Positions 7,964-17,189 of a stretch of 64,000 nucleotides of DNA are shown here, in pieces. Under the pieces are notes generated by a model. That model was given only the letters and a program-made list of their open reading frames with translations, did no database searches and was not told where the DNA came from. Each line of letters opens with the position of its first letter. The stretch's first letter is position 1. Both the position numbers and the translations under genes were made by a program. This DNA is from Herbidospora mongoliensis (GTDB lineage Bacteria; Actinomycetota; Actinomycetes; Streptosporangiales; Streptosporangiaceae), in assembly GCF_001570545.1 (NCBI RefSeq), contig NZ_BBXD01000008.1, positions 372,001 through 436,000 on the forward strand, given 5' to 3'.

Positions 7964-9297
7964 CTTTGGATAGACCGGCCAAGCAGATCCACCTCGCCGC
8001 GCACTTCCCCGGCGTCAACAACACGACCGTCTGGTCCGACCCGCGGTCGGGCAGCCAGATCGACTTCGACTCCTTCAAGCACCTCGCGCAGACCGCCGAA
8101 CGCGGCAAGCTCGACTTCTTCTTCCTGGCCGAGGGCCTGCGGCTGCGCGAGCAGAAGGGCCGCATCCACGACCTCGACGTCGTCGGCCGCCCCGAGTCGC
8201 TGACCGTGCTGTCGGCCCTGTCGGCCGTGACCACGCATCTCGGCCTGGCCGCCACCGTCAACTCGACCTTCAACGAGCCCTACGAGGTGGCCCGCCGGCT
8301 GGCCTCCCTCGACCACCTCTCCGGCGGCCGGGCCGCCTGGAACGTCGTCACGAGCTGGGACGCCTTCACCGGCGAGAACTTCCGGCGCGGCGGCTACCTG
8401 GAGGAGGCCGACCGCTACACCCGCGCGAAGGAGTTCCTCCAGACGGTCCGCGAACTGTGGGACTCGTGGGCGCCCGACGCGCTGACCAGGTCGGGCGGCG
8501 AGTTCGTCCGGCCCGGCGGGATCGGGTTCTTCGAGCACCAGGGTCAGCACTTCGACATCCGGGGGCGGTTCGACGTGCCCCGGCCGCCGCAGGGCAACCC
8601 GGTGATCATCCAGGCCGGTGACTCCGAGGAGGGCCGCGAGTTCGCCGCCTCCGGCGCCGACGTCATCTTCAGCCGGCACAGCAAGCTGGACGAGGGGCGC
8701 CTGTTCTACCGCGACGTCAAGGGCCGCCTCGCCAAGTACGGGCGGTCGCCGGACGACCTGAAGATCCTCCCCGCCGTCAGCTACGTCCTCGGCGACACCC
8801 AGGAGGACGCGGAGGAACGCGCCGCCGAGATCCGCCGCGCCCAGGTGAGCCCGCAGACCGCGATCCTGTTCCTGGAGGCGATCTGGGGCCGCGACCTGTC
8901 CGCGTACGACCCCGAGGGCCCCCTCCCCGACATCGAGCCCGACCTGGGGACCGACGTCTCCAAGGGCAGGGCCCAGTTCCGCCGCGACCGGGCCGAGACG
9001 GCGGCCAAGTGGCGGGCGCTGGCGGCGGAGAAGAACCTGTCGATCCGCGACCTGGTCATCGAGACCGCCACCCATCAGACCTTCGTCGGCACCGCCGCGT
9101 CCGTGGCCGAGGAGATCAACACCTTCGTGCAGACCGACGCCGCCGACGGCTTCATCTTCGCGCCCCACCTCACCCCGGGTGGCCTCGACGACCTGGTCGA
9201 CAAGGTCGTGCCGCTGCTCCAGGAGAAGGGCGTATTCCGGACCGAATACACCGGTCCGACCCTGCGCCACCACCTCGGACTGAAGGAGCTCTCATGA
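7960..9297 (+). CDS. LLM class flavin-dependent monooxygenase, NtaA/SnaA/DszA family (1)
   Basis: A 445-residue luciferase-like monooxygenase overlapping the ATPase stop (ATGA). The start (KQIHLAAHFPGVNNTTVW) and the block RGKLDFFFLAEGLRLREQKG are typical of the NtaA/SoxA/DszA group, which uses reduced FMN from a separate reductase. The barrel motifs [19 protein letters not shown] and HFDIRGRFDVPRPPQGNPV are present. Family members oxidise nitrilotriacetate, dibenzothiophene sulfone and similar compounds. With the ABC transporter this suggests uptake and cleavage of a C-S or C-N compound. No flavin reductase gene is in the operon. Confidence 0.88.
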   Translation: MTLDRPAKQIHLAAHFPGVNNTTVWSDPRSGSQIDFDSFKHLAQTAERGKLDFFFLAEGLRLREQKGRIHDLDVVGRPESLTVLSALSAVTTHLGLAATVNSTFNEPYEVARRLASLDHLSGGRAAWNVVTSWDAFTGENFRRGGYLEEADRYTRAKEFLQTVRELWDSWAPDALTRSGGEFVRPGGIGFFEHQGQHFDIRGRFDVPRPPQGNPVIIQAGDSEEGREFAASGADVIFSRHSKLDEGRLFYRDVKGRLAKYGRSPDDLKILPAVSYVLGDTQEDAEERAAEIRRAQVSPQTAILFLEAIWGRDLSAYDPEGPLPDIEPDLGTDVSKGRAQFRRDRAETAAKWRALAAEKNLSIRDLVIETATHQTFVGTAASVAEEINTFVQTDAADGFIFAPHLTPGGLDDLVDKVVPLLQEKGVFRTEYTGPTLRHHLGLKELS

Positions 9298-10439
9298 CCC
9301 TCCACCTCGCCGTCGCCCTCGACGGCGCCGGATGGCACCCGGCGGCCTGGCGGGCCGAGGGCGCCCAGCCCGACCGGCTGTTCACCGCCGGTTACTGGGC
9401 CGACCTGGTCATCGAGGCCGAGCGCGGCCTGCTCGACTGGGTCACCTTCGAGGACACCCTCAGCCTTCAGTCGTCCCGGTACGACGGCCCCGACGGCCGC
9501 CTCGACCAGGTGCGCGGCAAACTCGACGCCGTGCTGCTGGCCGCCGCGGTCGCCCCGCTCACCTCGAAGATCGGCCTGATCCCGACCACCAGCGTCACCC
9601 ACACCGAGCCGTTCCACGTGGCGATCGGCATCGCCTCGCTCGACTACGCCAGCAAGGGACGCGCGGGCTGGCGCCCGCGAGTCTCCGGCCGCCCCGACGA
9701 GGCCGCCCATTTCGGCCGCCGCGAGTTCCCGCCGTTCGACCTGGCCAACCAGGAGTTCATCACGGCCCTCTTCGAGGAGGCCGACGACGCCGTCGAGGTC
9801 GTCCGCCGTCTCTGGGACAGCTGGGAGGACGACGCCGAGATCCGCGACGCCGCGACCGGCCGGTTCATCGACCGCGACCGGCTCCACTACATCGACTTCG
9901 AGGGGAAGTTCTTCTCGGTCAAGGGCCCGTCGATCACCCCGCGCCCCCCGCAGGGCCAGCCGCTCGTGACCTCTCTCGGGCACGGCCCCGGCCCGTACGA
10001 GTTCGCCGCGCGCGGCGCCGATGTGCTCTACGTGACCCCGAAGGACCGTGACGACGCCCACCGGATCGTCGCCGAGGTCAGGGAGATCGAGGCCAGGATC
10101 GGCAGGACCGGCCCGCCGCTCAAGGTCTTCGCCGACCTGGTCGTCTTCTTCGGCGGCCACAAGGCCGGGCTCGACGAACTCGACGGCGCCCCGCTGGAGT
10201 CGGACGCCCACGTCTTCGAGGGCACCCCCGCCGAACTGGCCGATCTCCTCCAGGATTGGGACCTGGAAGGCTACCGGCTCCGCCCGGGGGTCCTGCCGCA
10301 CGACCTGAACGTCATCACCCGGGAGCTGGTGCCCGAGCTCCAGTCGAGGGGCGCGTTCCGCACCGCCTACGAGACCGCCGACCTGCGCGGGCGCCTGGGC
10401 CTCGCCCGCCCGGCCAGCAGGTATGCGAGGGTGTCGTGA
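9294..10439 (+). CDS. LLM class flavin-dependent monooxygenase, NtaA/DmoA-like (2)
   Basis: A 381-residue protein, ATGA-coupled to the previous gene. It shares the same fold: LVIEAERGLLDWVTFEDTLS early, then SKIGLIPTTSVTHTEPFHVA, SKGRAGWRPRVSGRPDEAAH and ITPRPPQGQPLVTSLGHGPG. It is clearly homologous to the preceding enzyme but shorter by about 60 residues, missing part of the insertion loop after the SGGR-equivalent region. Two neighbouring paralogues may act on successive or related substrates. The exact substrate is unknown. Confidence 0.85.
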   Translation: MTLHLAVALDGAGWHPAAWRAEGAQPDRLFTAGYWADLVIEAERGLLDWVTFEDTLSLQSSRYDGPDGRLDQVRGKLDAVLLAAAVAPLTSKIGLIPTTSVTHTEPFHVAIGIASLDYASKGRAGWRPRVSGRPDEAAHFGRREFPPFDLANQEFITALFEEADDAVEVVRRLWDSWEDDAEIRDAATGRFIDRDRLHYIDFEGKFFSVKGPSITPRPPQGQPLVTSLGHGPGPYEFAARGADVLYVTPKDRDDAHRIVAEVREIEARIGRTGPPLKVFADLVVFFGGHKAGLDELDGAPLESDAHVFEGTPAELADLLQDWDLEGYRLRPGVLPHDLNVITRELVPELQSRGAFRTAYETADLRGRLGLARPASRYARVS

Positions 10440-11470
10440 AGTTCCTCGCCCTCACGCTCGGCTTTCACACTGACCCCGGCAAAGCGGTCAACCAGCGCTT
10501 CCGCGAGATCGTCGACAGTGCGGTGCTGGCCGAGGAACTGGGCTTCGACGGCTTCGCCTTCGGGGAACGCCACGAACGCCCGTTCCTGTCGTCGTCGCCG
10601 ACCGTGGTGCTCAGCCACATCGCGGCGAAGACGTCCACGATCCGGCTCTTCACCGCGGTCACCACGCTCGCGCTGCTCGACCCGGTGCGCGCCTTCGAGG
10701 ACTACTCGACCCTCGACCACCTCTCGGGCGGCCGCCTCGAACTGATCATCGGCAAGGGCAACGGCACCGCGCAGGCCGAACTGTTCCACGTCACCGAGAA
10801 CGACCAGTGGGACCGCAACCGGGAGAGCTACGAGCTGTTCCGCCGCCTCTGGCGGGAGGACCGGGTGACCTGGTCGGGCAAGTTCCGCCCGCCGCTCAAC
10901 GACGCCGAGGTCCTGCCCCGCCCGTTCCAGCAGCCCATCAGGGTCTGGCACGGCAGCGCCACCAGCCGCGAATCGGTCGACCTGGCCGCCTCCTACGGCG
11001 ACCCGCTGTTCTCCGCGAACGTCTCCAACCCGGTCGAACCGTACGCCGAACTCGTCGCCTATTACCGCGAACGCTGGGAGCACCACGGCCACGACCCGAA
11101 GGACGCCGTGGTCGGCGCCGGATCCGCCGGCTACTACAGCGCCCCCAAGTCGCAGGACGCGATCGACACATACCGGCCGATCTTCGACGCGCGGCTGAAG
11201 TTCTTCGCCTCGCGCGGCCTCGACCCGGTCTTCCACGACCTGGAGGACGCCATCGAGCGCAGCTCGATCCTGGTCGGCAGCCCCCAGCAGATCATCGACA
11301 AGGTCCACCGCTACCACGACAAGCTCGGTCACGAGGTGCTCCACCTCTCGGCCGAGGCCGACGGTCTCACCGATGCGCAGCACCGGGATTCGCTCGAACT
11401 GTTCCAGGCGGAGATCGCACCCACGCTCCGCGCAGAAATCCCCAGCAGACCCCTGGGAGGGCTCGCATGA
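10436..11470 (+). CDS. LLM class flavin-dependent oxidoreductase (3)
   Basis: A 344-residue bacterial luciferase-like protein with a GTG start overlapping the upstream stop. The region [19 protein letters not shown], the [19 protein letters not shown] strand and [17 protein letters not shown] place it in the smaller LLM group rather than the NtaA group. A C-terminal [20 protein letters not shown] segment corresponds to the standard barrel end. It probably needs reduced FMN or F420. It belongs to the same operon and presumably the same catabolic route. Confidence 0.86.
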   Translation: MKFLALTLGFHTDPGKAVNQRFREIVDSAVLAEELGFDGFAFGERHERPFLSSSPTVVLSHIAAKTSTIRLFTAVTTLALLDPVRAFEDYSTLDHLSGGRLELIIGKGNGTAQAELFHVTENDQWDRNRESYELFRRLWREDRVTWSGKFRPPLNDAEVLPRPFQQPIRVWHGSATSRESVDLAASYGDPLFSANVSNPVEPYAELVAYYRERWEHHGHDPKDAVVGAGSAGYYSAPKSQDAIDTYRPIFDARLKFFASRGLDPVFHDLEDAIERSSILVGSPQQIIDKVHRYHDKLGHEVLHLSAEADGLTDAQHRDSLELFQAEIAPTLRAEIPSRPLGGLA

Positions 11471-12591
11471 CCCCGCTGTCCATCCTCGACCTGGCCCCGA
11501 TCGTCTCCGGCGGCACCGCACGCCAGGCCCTCGCCAACACCCTCGACCTGGCCCAGAAGGCGGAGGCCGCCGGCTACCACCGCTACTGGCTGGCCGAACA
11601 CCACTTCACCCCGGGCGTGGCCAGCTCGGCCCCGGCCGTGCTGATCGGCGCCGTCGCCGCCGCGACCCGGACCATCCGGGTAGGTTCCGGCGCGGTCCAA
11701 CTGGGCCACCAGACCGCGCTGGGCGTCGTCGAGCAGTTCGGCACCCTGGACGCGCTCCACCCGGGCCGCATCGACCTGGGCCTGGGCCGGTCGGGCCAGC
11801 GGGCCAAGGAGTTCCGCGCCGCGGCCGACGCGCCCCCGCCGCCCCCGCAGGAGGCGAGGGTGGTCGACGGCCTGCTGATCCCGAAGCCGTTCTCGTTCGC
11901 CTCGATCGCCAACAAGTCGATCTTCACGCTCTGGGCCCAGCTCCTCCAGCAGCCGGGCGCGGAGGCCCCCGACTTCGCCGAGCAGGTCGACGACATCAGG
12001 GCGTTCATCGCCGGCGCCTACCGATCGGCGGAGGGCGTCGAGGCCCACGTGAACCCGGGCGAGGGCGCCGAACTGGAACTGTGGGTCCTGGGCAGCAGCG
12101 GCGGCCAGAGCGCCCAGGTGGCGGCGGAACGCGGCCTGCCGTTCGCGGCCAACTACCACGTCAGCCCGTCGGCGGTGCTGGAGGCGGTGGAGGCGTACAG
12201 AGACGCCTTCAAACCGTCGGAACTCCACGCCAAGCCCCACGTGATGGTCTCCGCCGACGTCGTCGTGGCCGACACGGAAGCTCTCGCGAAAAGGATCGCC
12301 GAGCCGTATGGGCTGTGGGTCCGCAGCATCCGTACCGGAGAGGGAGCCATCCCCTTCCCCTCGCCCGAGGAGGCGCTCGCGCACGAGTGGTCGCCGGCAG
12401 ACCGCGAGCTGATCGCCGACCGCCTCGACACCCAGTTCGTCGGCACGCCGGAGCAGGTGGCGGAGCGCCTGCGCGTCCTCCGCGACGTGACGGGCGCCGA
12501 CGAACTGCTGACCACCACCATCACCCACGACCACGCCGACCGGGTCCGCTCGACCGAGCTGCTCGGCCAGGCCTGGAAGGAGCTCTCATGA
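11467..12591 (+). CDS. LLM class oxidoreductase, MsnO8-like (4)
   Basis: A 374-residue protein, ATGA-coupled. [20 protein letters not shown] followed by [20 protein letters not shown] is the hallmark of the MsnO8-like luciferase subfamily. [20 protein letters not shown] is also characteristic. The middle contains a Pro-rich loop ([13 protein letters not shown]). It is the fourth different luciferase-like enzyme in one transcription unit, a high number even for actinomycete sulfur- or nitrogen-scavenging loci. Function is inferred from family only. Confidence 0.86.
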   Translation: MTPLSILDLAPIVSGGTARQALANTLDLAQKAEAAGYHRYWLAEHHFTPGVASSAPAVLIGAVAAATRTIRVGSGAVQLGHQTALGVVEQFGTLDALHPGRIDLGLGRSGQRAKEFRAAADAPPPPPQEARVVDGLLIPKPFSFASIANKSIFTLWAQLLQQPGAEAPDFAEQVDDIRAFIAGAYRSAEGVEAHVNPGEGAELELWVLGSSGGQSAQVAAERGLPFAANYHVSPSAVLEAVEAYRDAFKPSELHAKPHVMVSADVVVADTEALAKRIAEPYGLWVRSIRTGEGAIPFPSPEEALAHEWSPADRELIADRLDTQFVGTPEQVAERLRVLRDVTGADELLTTTITHDHADRVRSTELLGQAWKELS

Positions 12592-13304
12592 CCGCCCGCG
12601 AGACCGAAGTGCGGGACCTGCTCACCCTGACCGGCACGATCTGGATCGACGGCGACACCGTGGTCCCGGGCATCCCCGGCGTCTGGAGCCCGACCGGCGG
12701 CGGCGTGGAACTGAAGGCGGGCCTCGACGACGGCCTGACCATCGACGGCGAACCGGTGACCGGCCCCGTCGTCATCACCCCCGACGTGTCGGGCCTGTAC
12801 TACGGCAAGATCAAAATCCAGCTGCTCATCCGCGACGGCCTCCCCGTGATCCGCACCTGGGACCCCGACGCGGAAACGCTGCGCGCCTTCAAGGGCATCG
12901 ACTCCTTCGACCCCGACCCGGCGTGGATCCGACCGGCCGTCTTCCGCCCTTACGGCGAAACCCGCCCCGAGACGGTCCCGACCGCCGACCACCGCGAACG
13001 CGACCTGCTCCTGGTCGGCGAGGTCGTGGTCGACTTTCCCGGCGGCAGCCAGACCCTCGCGGTCACCGAGGCCCCCGGTGGGGGCCTGTCCGCCCAGTTC
13101 GGCGACCTGACGAACGGCGAGGAGACCTTCCGCTTCCGCACCCTCCCCCTACCGGCCCCCGGTCCTGACGGGCATCTGGAGGCCGACTTCAACCGAGCCC
13201 ACCTTCCGCCGTGCGCCCTGACCGACCACTTCCTCTGCTTCCTGCCCCCGCCGGGCAACCGGCTGGACATCCGCGTCACCGCAGGCGAGAAGGGGCTCAG
13301 CTGA
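12588..13304 (+). CDS. DUF1684 domain-containing protein
   Basis: A 238-residue soluble protein, ATGA-coupled to the fourth monooxygenase and last in the operon. The C-terminal block with [20 protein letters not shown] followed by [15 protein letters not shown] corresponds to the conserved DUF1684 end (usually NPYCAYN...CPLPPxENxLxxxIxAGE). This family has no established biochemical role. Its repeated association with luciferase-like monooxygenases in actinomycetes suggests a helper or downstream hydrolytic role, which is inference only. Confidence 0.8.
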   Translation: MTARETEVRDLLTLTGTIWIDGDTVVPGIPGVWSPTGGGVELKAGLDDGLTIDGEPVTGPVVITPDVSGLYYGKIKIQLLIRDGLPVIRTWDPDAETLRAFKGIDSFDPDPAWIRPAVFRPYGETRPETVPTADHRERDLLLVGEVVVDFPGGSQTLAVTEAPGGGLSAQFGDLTNGEETFRFRTLPLPAPGPDGHLEADFNRAHLPPCALTDHFLCFLPPPGNRLDIRVTAGEKGLS

Positions 13305-13637
13305 CCTGAGCGGCCGCGCAGAGGCGCGGGCGGTCCCGTCCTGAAAAGCCGTTTTTCTTTACGGCTTCGCCCACCCTCAGACCGGGGCGACCTCCGCCCA
13401 AGTCAGGCAGTCGACTCCAGGCGCGGGCGATTCGCGCGGTCGACGGCGAGGGAGCTACGCCAGGTTCGCCGTGCCAGTGGTTTGATGCATCGTTCCGGAG
13501 AACGAGGTCCATCGTTTGACGCCTCCTTTGGGGAAAGTAATACAGTGCAGGCTTCCCCCAAAGGAGACTTCCGCGATGGCATTCCTGCCGTGTCCGCGAG
13601 GCTTCCCACCTGCGGAGACGTCAATCGCGGACTCGTC
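13305..13637. other. Gap between the operon and the cellulase gene, with two hairpins
   Basis: No recognised gene. AAGCCGT (13346-13352) and ACGGCTT (13361-13367) form a weak hairpin after the operon that could be a terminator. A much larger palindrome lies at 13523-13566. Two short reading frames start just outside its arms, one on each strand: minus strand from 13512 to 13297, 71 codons; plus strand from 13576 to 13683, 35 codons. Neither protein is recognisable. Confidence 0.5.
13523..13566. repeat. Long inverted repeat carrying a Shine-Dalgarno on both strands
   Basis: Arms CTCCTTTGGGGAA (13523-13535) and TTCCCCCAAAGGAG (13553-13566) match except for one extra base, around a 17-base centre. 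Each arm read outward presents CCCCAAAGGAG. An ATG follows 9 bases later on the plus strand (13576) and 10 bases later on the minus strand (13512). The symmetry of the two ribosome-binding sites is unusual. Confidence 0.7.
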
Positions 13638-15695
13638 TCAGCTTGTCGTTCCGGTCACCGTGGTGCCTGACTTGGTCACGTAGTAGGTCACCTGGGCGCC
13701 GCTCCAGAAGTGGAGGGTCAGGGTCACCCGCTGGGCGTTGTTGACCTCGGCGAAGAACGCCGGGGTGAGGGCGATCGTGTTGGCCGTGTAGTCGGGGGCG
13801 AAGGCGACGTCGAACTCCTTGAAGGACGTCCAGTTGTGCGGGCCCGCCGAGGTGCCGTCGGCGTACTTGGCCTCCATCGTCGCCAGCTGGTCACCCCGGA
13901 ACGTCGTCGGGATCGTGAAGGCGCTGGTCGTGCCGGTGGCGGCCGACACCTGAGGTGTGTCGTAGGTGATGATGCTGATCCGCCACGGCACGCCCGAGGA
14001 GAAGCGGGCCGGCACGCTCGTGTTCACGCCATATGCGCGCGACCCCACCAACCTGGTCAGCGCGGAGGCCGTGAGGGTGAGCGTCGTACCGGAGACCGTG
14101 TAGTCGGTGCCCTGGGTCAGGCCGGTGATGCCCTGGAAGGTCGTCCCGTTCAGGTTCAGGGTCAGCGACTTCGCGGTGATCGTGCCGGTGCGGGACACGT
14201 AGATCTGGTCGGCGGAGGCCGTGCCCGAGCGGGTCGTCCAGCTCGACTTGATCTGGGCGGACAGTTCGGGGTCGGACCACGTGAACGAGGTGCGGCCGAA
14301 GTGCTGGCCGTTGTCCCACAGCATGGTCGTGATGCCGCGCTGGCGGGCGTAGTAGCCGAGGTACTCGAAGAACTTGAGTTTCTCGCCCTGCTGGATGGTG
14401 CCGGTGTGGCGGTCGAAGCCGAGCAGGCCGTACTCGCCGATGATCACGGGGATGCCCCGGCTGATGAAGCCGTTGTACGCCCGGTCGAAGACGCCCACCA
14501 GGTCAGCCTGCGTCGTCGCATCGAAGCGGGTGCCGCCCGCGACGTTCACGCTGAAGGGCCAGTAGCCGTAGAAGTGGACGGTCGCGATCAGGTTGCGGTC
14601 GTTCAGGGCGGTGAACGTGCTGTTCAGTTCGTCGATCCTGGGCTGGTCGGCGGAGGTGTGCAGGGTAGGCAGGACCAGCAGCCGGGTGGCGTTGTTGCCG
14701 CCGGAGTTGCGGACGATCGTCCGGAACGAGGTGTTGAGCTCGTTCAGCAGGGTGGCGTTCTGGGCGTCGCCGGAGCTGCCGGTGAACTGGGGCTCGTTGA
14801 CGCTCTCGAACAGCAGTTTCGGCGAGTGGCCGCGGAAGGCCGTGGCGAGCTGCGTCCAGACGGCGTTGTATTTGGCCAGCACGTTCACGCGGTCGGTGGG
14901 CATGGTGTTGATCCACTGCCACGAGTCGTGGTGAATGTTGATCATGACGTAGAAGCCGTCGGCGAGGGCCCAGTCGACGACCTCCTTCACCCGGTTCAGG
15001 TGCGCGGTGTTGATCGTGTAATTGGGCGCGCCACCCAGGTACTGACCCCACGTGACCGGGATGCGGATGCTGTTGAAGCCCTGGGCCCGGATGTTGTCCA
15101 GGAGCTGCGGGGTGATCGTCGGGTTGCCCCAGGAGGTCTCACCCTGGCCGGTCGCGTCGAGCGAGTTCCCCAGGTTCCAGCCGGGCTGCATGGCCGCGAC
15201 GACGGCCATCGCATTACCCGGTGAGGGGGACGGCGAAGGCGAAGGGGAAGGCGAAGGGCTGGGTGAAGGTGAAGGTGTCGGGGTCGGTGACGCGCCGCCG
15301 CAGGTCACGCCATTGAGCGTGTACGAACTGGGCGCCGCGTTCGTCCCGCTGTACGTCCCGTTGAAACCGACCGTCAGACTGGCGCCCGACCCGAGCGACT
15401 GGGCATAGGAGGGCGCCGTCACGGTCACGTTCTGGCCCGACTGGGTCCACGTGCCGTTCCAGCCCTGGCCGACCTGCTGGTTTCCCGGCCACGTGAACCG
15501 TAAGGTCCACGGGCTGACCGGGTCCCCCAGGTTCCTGATGGTGACGTTCGCGCCGAAGCCGCCGCCGTTGTCCCAGGTCTTGGCGTACGTCACGGAACAG
15601 GCGACCGCCGCCAGCGCGGGCGGGGTGACGGCCACCCCGAGCGCCGCGAGCAGCGCGGCCACCGCGGACAGGGTCCACAGGCGTAGTTTCTTCAT
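13638..15695 (-). CDS. Secreted GH5 endoglucanase with CBM2, X2 and C-terminal beta domain
   Basis: A 685-residue secreted cellulase. The signal peptide covers about residues 1-29 (MKKLRLWTLSAVAALL... ending PPALA). A CBM2 spans about 30-135 (SVTYAKTWDNGGGFGANVTI, GWNGTWTQSG). A Ser/Pro linker covers about 136-160. The GH5 catalytic domain spans about 163-490, with acid/base Glu in SVNEPQF and nucleophile Glu in IIGEYGLLG. An X2-like Ig module comes next (GTITAKSLTLNLNG), then a C-terminal CBM46-like beta domain. It hydrolyses internal beta-1,4-glucan bonds outside the cell. The CebR-type site at 15717-15730, 22 bases before the start, predicts control by cellobiose. GGAGG precedes the ATG. 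Confidence 0.92.
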   Translation of the reverse strand: MKKLRLWTLSAVAALLAALGVAVTPPALAAVACSVTYAKTWDNGGGFGANVTIRNLGDPVSPWTLRFTWPGNQQVGQGWNGTWTQSGQNVTVTAPSYAQSLGSGASLTVGFNGTYSGTNAAPSSYTLNGVTCGGASPTPTPSPSPSPSPSPSPSPSPSPGNAMAVVAAMQPGWNLGNSLDATGQGETSWGNPTITPQLLDNIRAQGFNSIRIPVTWGQYLGGAPNYTINTAHLNRVKEVVDWALADGFYVMINIHHDSWQWINTMPTDRVNVLAKYNAVWTQLATAFRGHSPKLLFESVNEPQFTGSSGDAQNATLLNELNTSFRTIVRNSGGNNATRLLVLPTLHTSADQPRIDELNSTFTALNDRNLIATVHFYGYWPFSVNVAGGTRFDATTQADLVGVFDRAYNGFISRGIPVIIGEYGLLGFDRHTGTIQQGEKLKFFEYLGYYARQRGITTMLWDNGQHFGRTSFTWSDPELSAQIKSSWTTRSGTASADQIYVSRTGTITAKSLTLNLNGTTFQGITGLTQGTDYTVSGTTLTLTASALTRLVGSRAYGVNTSVPARFSSGVPWRISIITYDTPQVSAATGTTSAFTIPTTFRGDQLATMEAKYADGTSAGPHNWTSFKEFDVAFAPDYTANTIALTPAFFAEVNNAQRVTLTLHFWSGAQVTYYVTKSGTTVTGTTS

Positions 15696-15716
15696 CGTCG
15701 AGCCTCCATGGGCGAT

Positions 15717-15730
15717 GGGGAGCGCTCACA
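15717..15730. promoter_or_regulatory. CebR-type operator upstream of the cellulase
   Basis: GGGGAGCGCTCACA matches the actinomycete CebR consensus TGGGAGCGCTCCCA at 12 of 14 positions. It sits between promoter and start codon. CebR is a LacI-type repressor released by cellobiose or cellotriose; no cebR gene is present in this window. Confidence 0.7.
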
Positions 15731-15797
15731 TGGTTGGCAGGGGCTGGTGAAGGTGTACACGACAGTCCCGGCACCACCCCGCTGACCTGGGCGGCCC

Positions 15798-15812
15798 GCT
15801 GTAAATTTCAGC
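15798..15812. promoter_or_regulatory. AT-centred palindrome in the cellulase/lipoprotein divergent region
   Basis: GCTGTAAATTTCAGC is a 15-base near-palindrome with one mismatched pair, AT-rich in a GC-rich background. It lies about 100 bases upstream of the cellulase start, where a promoter or second operator is expected. The protein that binds it is unknown. Confidence 0.35.
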
Positions 15813-15993
15813 GAAGGCCGACTATCTCCGCGATGACCGTCTCGGCTCCGAATCAGAGCGCGACCGGCGGCTTGGAGCGTGGTCCAGAATTCCGCGCTGC
15901 GGCTGATGTCCGGTCCTTGTGCGATATCGTCCCTGATCCTGTGACATGGATCGCCTCCCTGAACCACCTCGCCCGGCCTTACGTCTCCGGGGT

Positions 15994-16746
15994 ATGAGAC
16001 TGAGAACCACCCTGCTGGTGGCCCTGTTGTCGCTGGTCACGGCCTGTGGCGGCGGCGAACCCACCGCGACCGCGGCTGAGCCGGAGAAGCCCGCCGCGGC
16101 GACACCGGTCGCGATCCTCCGGGCCGAAGGCGGGTTCGTCACCGCGAGCACGAACGTGCTGCGCGCCCCTCGGGTCGTCGTCTACAGCGACGGCCTGGTG
16201 ATCGCCGATGCGGCGTACAAGATGAGCCTTTCCGAGGCCGAGGTCGCCCAGACCGTCGACGCCCTGAAGAAATACTTGACCGGCCAGCCGCCCACCGCCT
16301 CGCCGAAGCCGGGGGCGCCGATGGTGACCGATATTCCGGCGACCGTGCTGGCCGTGGCCGGTGATGACGGCAAGCTGATCGAGGTCAAGGCCGAAGCACT
16401 CGACCAGGTGGCCGACTTCTACCCGAAGGAGCTCGTCGACGCCAAGAAGCTGCTCGACGACCTGGCGACGAAGGCGACCGAGAAGAACGAGAAGTACACG
16501 TCCGACCGGGTGCGGCTGGCCGCCGAGTCGGTGCCGACCGCCGAGGGCAAGAGGACGCCGTGGCCGGCGGGCGTGCCGGAGCCGTCGGGCCAGATCGACC
16601 CCGTGTGGCAGAAGGACCTGACCGGCGCCGAGGTCCCGGCCCTGATCAAGGTCGCCCCGCCGGTGCCGGACGCCGGACTGCCCATCTTCAAGACCGCGTC
16701 GGGCGTGTTCGTGCTGTCGTGGCGGTACCTGCTGCCGAGCGAATAA
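15994..16746 (+). CDS. Secreted lipoprotein of unknown function
   Basis: A 250-residue protein. The ATG at 15994 is chosen over an upstream in-frame ATG (15946) because it starts directly with a signal peptide, MRLRTTLLVALLSLVTACGG, whose VTAC lipobox anchors it to the outer face of the membrane. The remainder is charged and Ala/Pro-rich with a Lys/Glu-rich middle (DDLATKATEKNEKYTSDR), without a domain I can name. The end (VFVLSWRYLLPSE) is hydrophobic. It is followed 9 bases later by the Mth938-like gene, with which it shares a terminator. Function unknown. Confidence 0.8.
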   Translation: MRLRTTLLVALLSLVTACGGGEPTATAAEPEKPAAATPVAILRAEGGFVTASTNVLRAPRVVVYSDGLVIADAAYKMSLSEAEVAQTVDALKKYLTGQPPTASPKPGAPMVTDIPATVLAVAGDDGKLIEVKAEALDQVADFYPKELVDAKKLLDDLATKATEKNEKYTSDRVRLAAESVPTAEGKRTPWPAGVPEPSGQIDPVWQKDLTGAEVPALIKVAPPVPDAGLPIFKTASGVFVLSWRYLLPSE

Positions 16747-16755
16747 GTTCGACGT

Positions 16756-17115
16756 ATGCCGCTGATCACCCACCTGTCCTGGGGCCGGATGACCGTCGAA
16801 GGGCTGGGCGAGGGCAAGGATTTCAAGCTCTGGCCCGGCGGCGGGCGGCCCTGGGACTGGGCTGAGACCGGCACCCGCCACGAGCCGGGCATCCAACCCG
16901 CTGATGTGCGGGAACTGCTCGACCACGGATGCACGGTGATCGTGCTGTCGCGGGGGATGGATCTGGTTCTGCAGACCATGCCGGAGACGCTCGAACTGCT
17001 CCGAAGCCAGGGGGTCGAGGTCGTTCACGCGGAGACGAAGGCCGCTGTCGAGCGCTACAACGAGCTGGCCGCGACCGCGGCCGCCGTCGGCGGCCTGTTC
17101 CACTCGACCTGCTGA
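16756..17115 (+). CDS. Mth938-like domain (DUF498) protein
   Basis: A 119-residue protein. The sequence HLSWGRMTVEGLGEGKDFKL and the segment DHGCTVIVLSRGMDLVLQTM, followed by LRSQGVEVVHAETKAAVERY, fit the Mth938/NDUFAF3-like fold found in small bacterial and archaeal proteins. Members lack a settled enzymatic role; the mitochondrial relatives help complex I assembly. The strong terminator at 17123-17153 ends the unit. Confidence 0.8.
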   Translation: MPLITHLSWGRMTVEGLGEGKDFKLWPGGGRPWDWAETGTRHEPGIQPADVRELLDHGCTVIVLSRGMDLVLQTMPETLELLRSQGVEVVHAETKAAVERYNELAATAAAVGGLFHSTC

Positions 17116-17122
17116 AACAGGT

Positions 17123-17153
17123 GGGCCCCGCCGGGGAGCGTCCGGCGGGGCCC
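17123..17153 (+). terminator. Strong GC hairpin terminator
   Basis: A perfect 12-base stem, GGGCCCCGCCGG (17123-17134) and CCGGCGGGGCCC (17142-17153), with a 7-base loop, 8 bases after the Mth938-like stop. It can serve the converging esterase gene too. Confidence 0.85.
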
Positions 17154-17189
17154 TTGGCCTTAGTTTGGATGGTAACCAATCAAATACCG

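Noticed and set aside
15225-15295. Short tandem repeats as a possible CRISPR or minisatellite
   Set aside because: They encode the Ser/Pro linker of the cellulase. The same pattern at 41396-41490 encodes the chitinase linker. There are no spacers.
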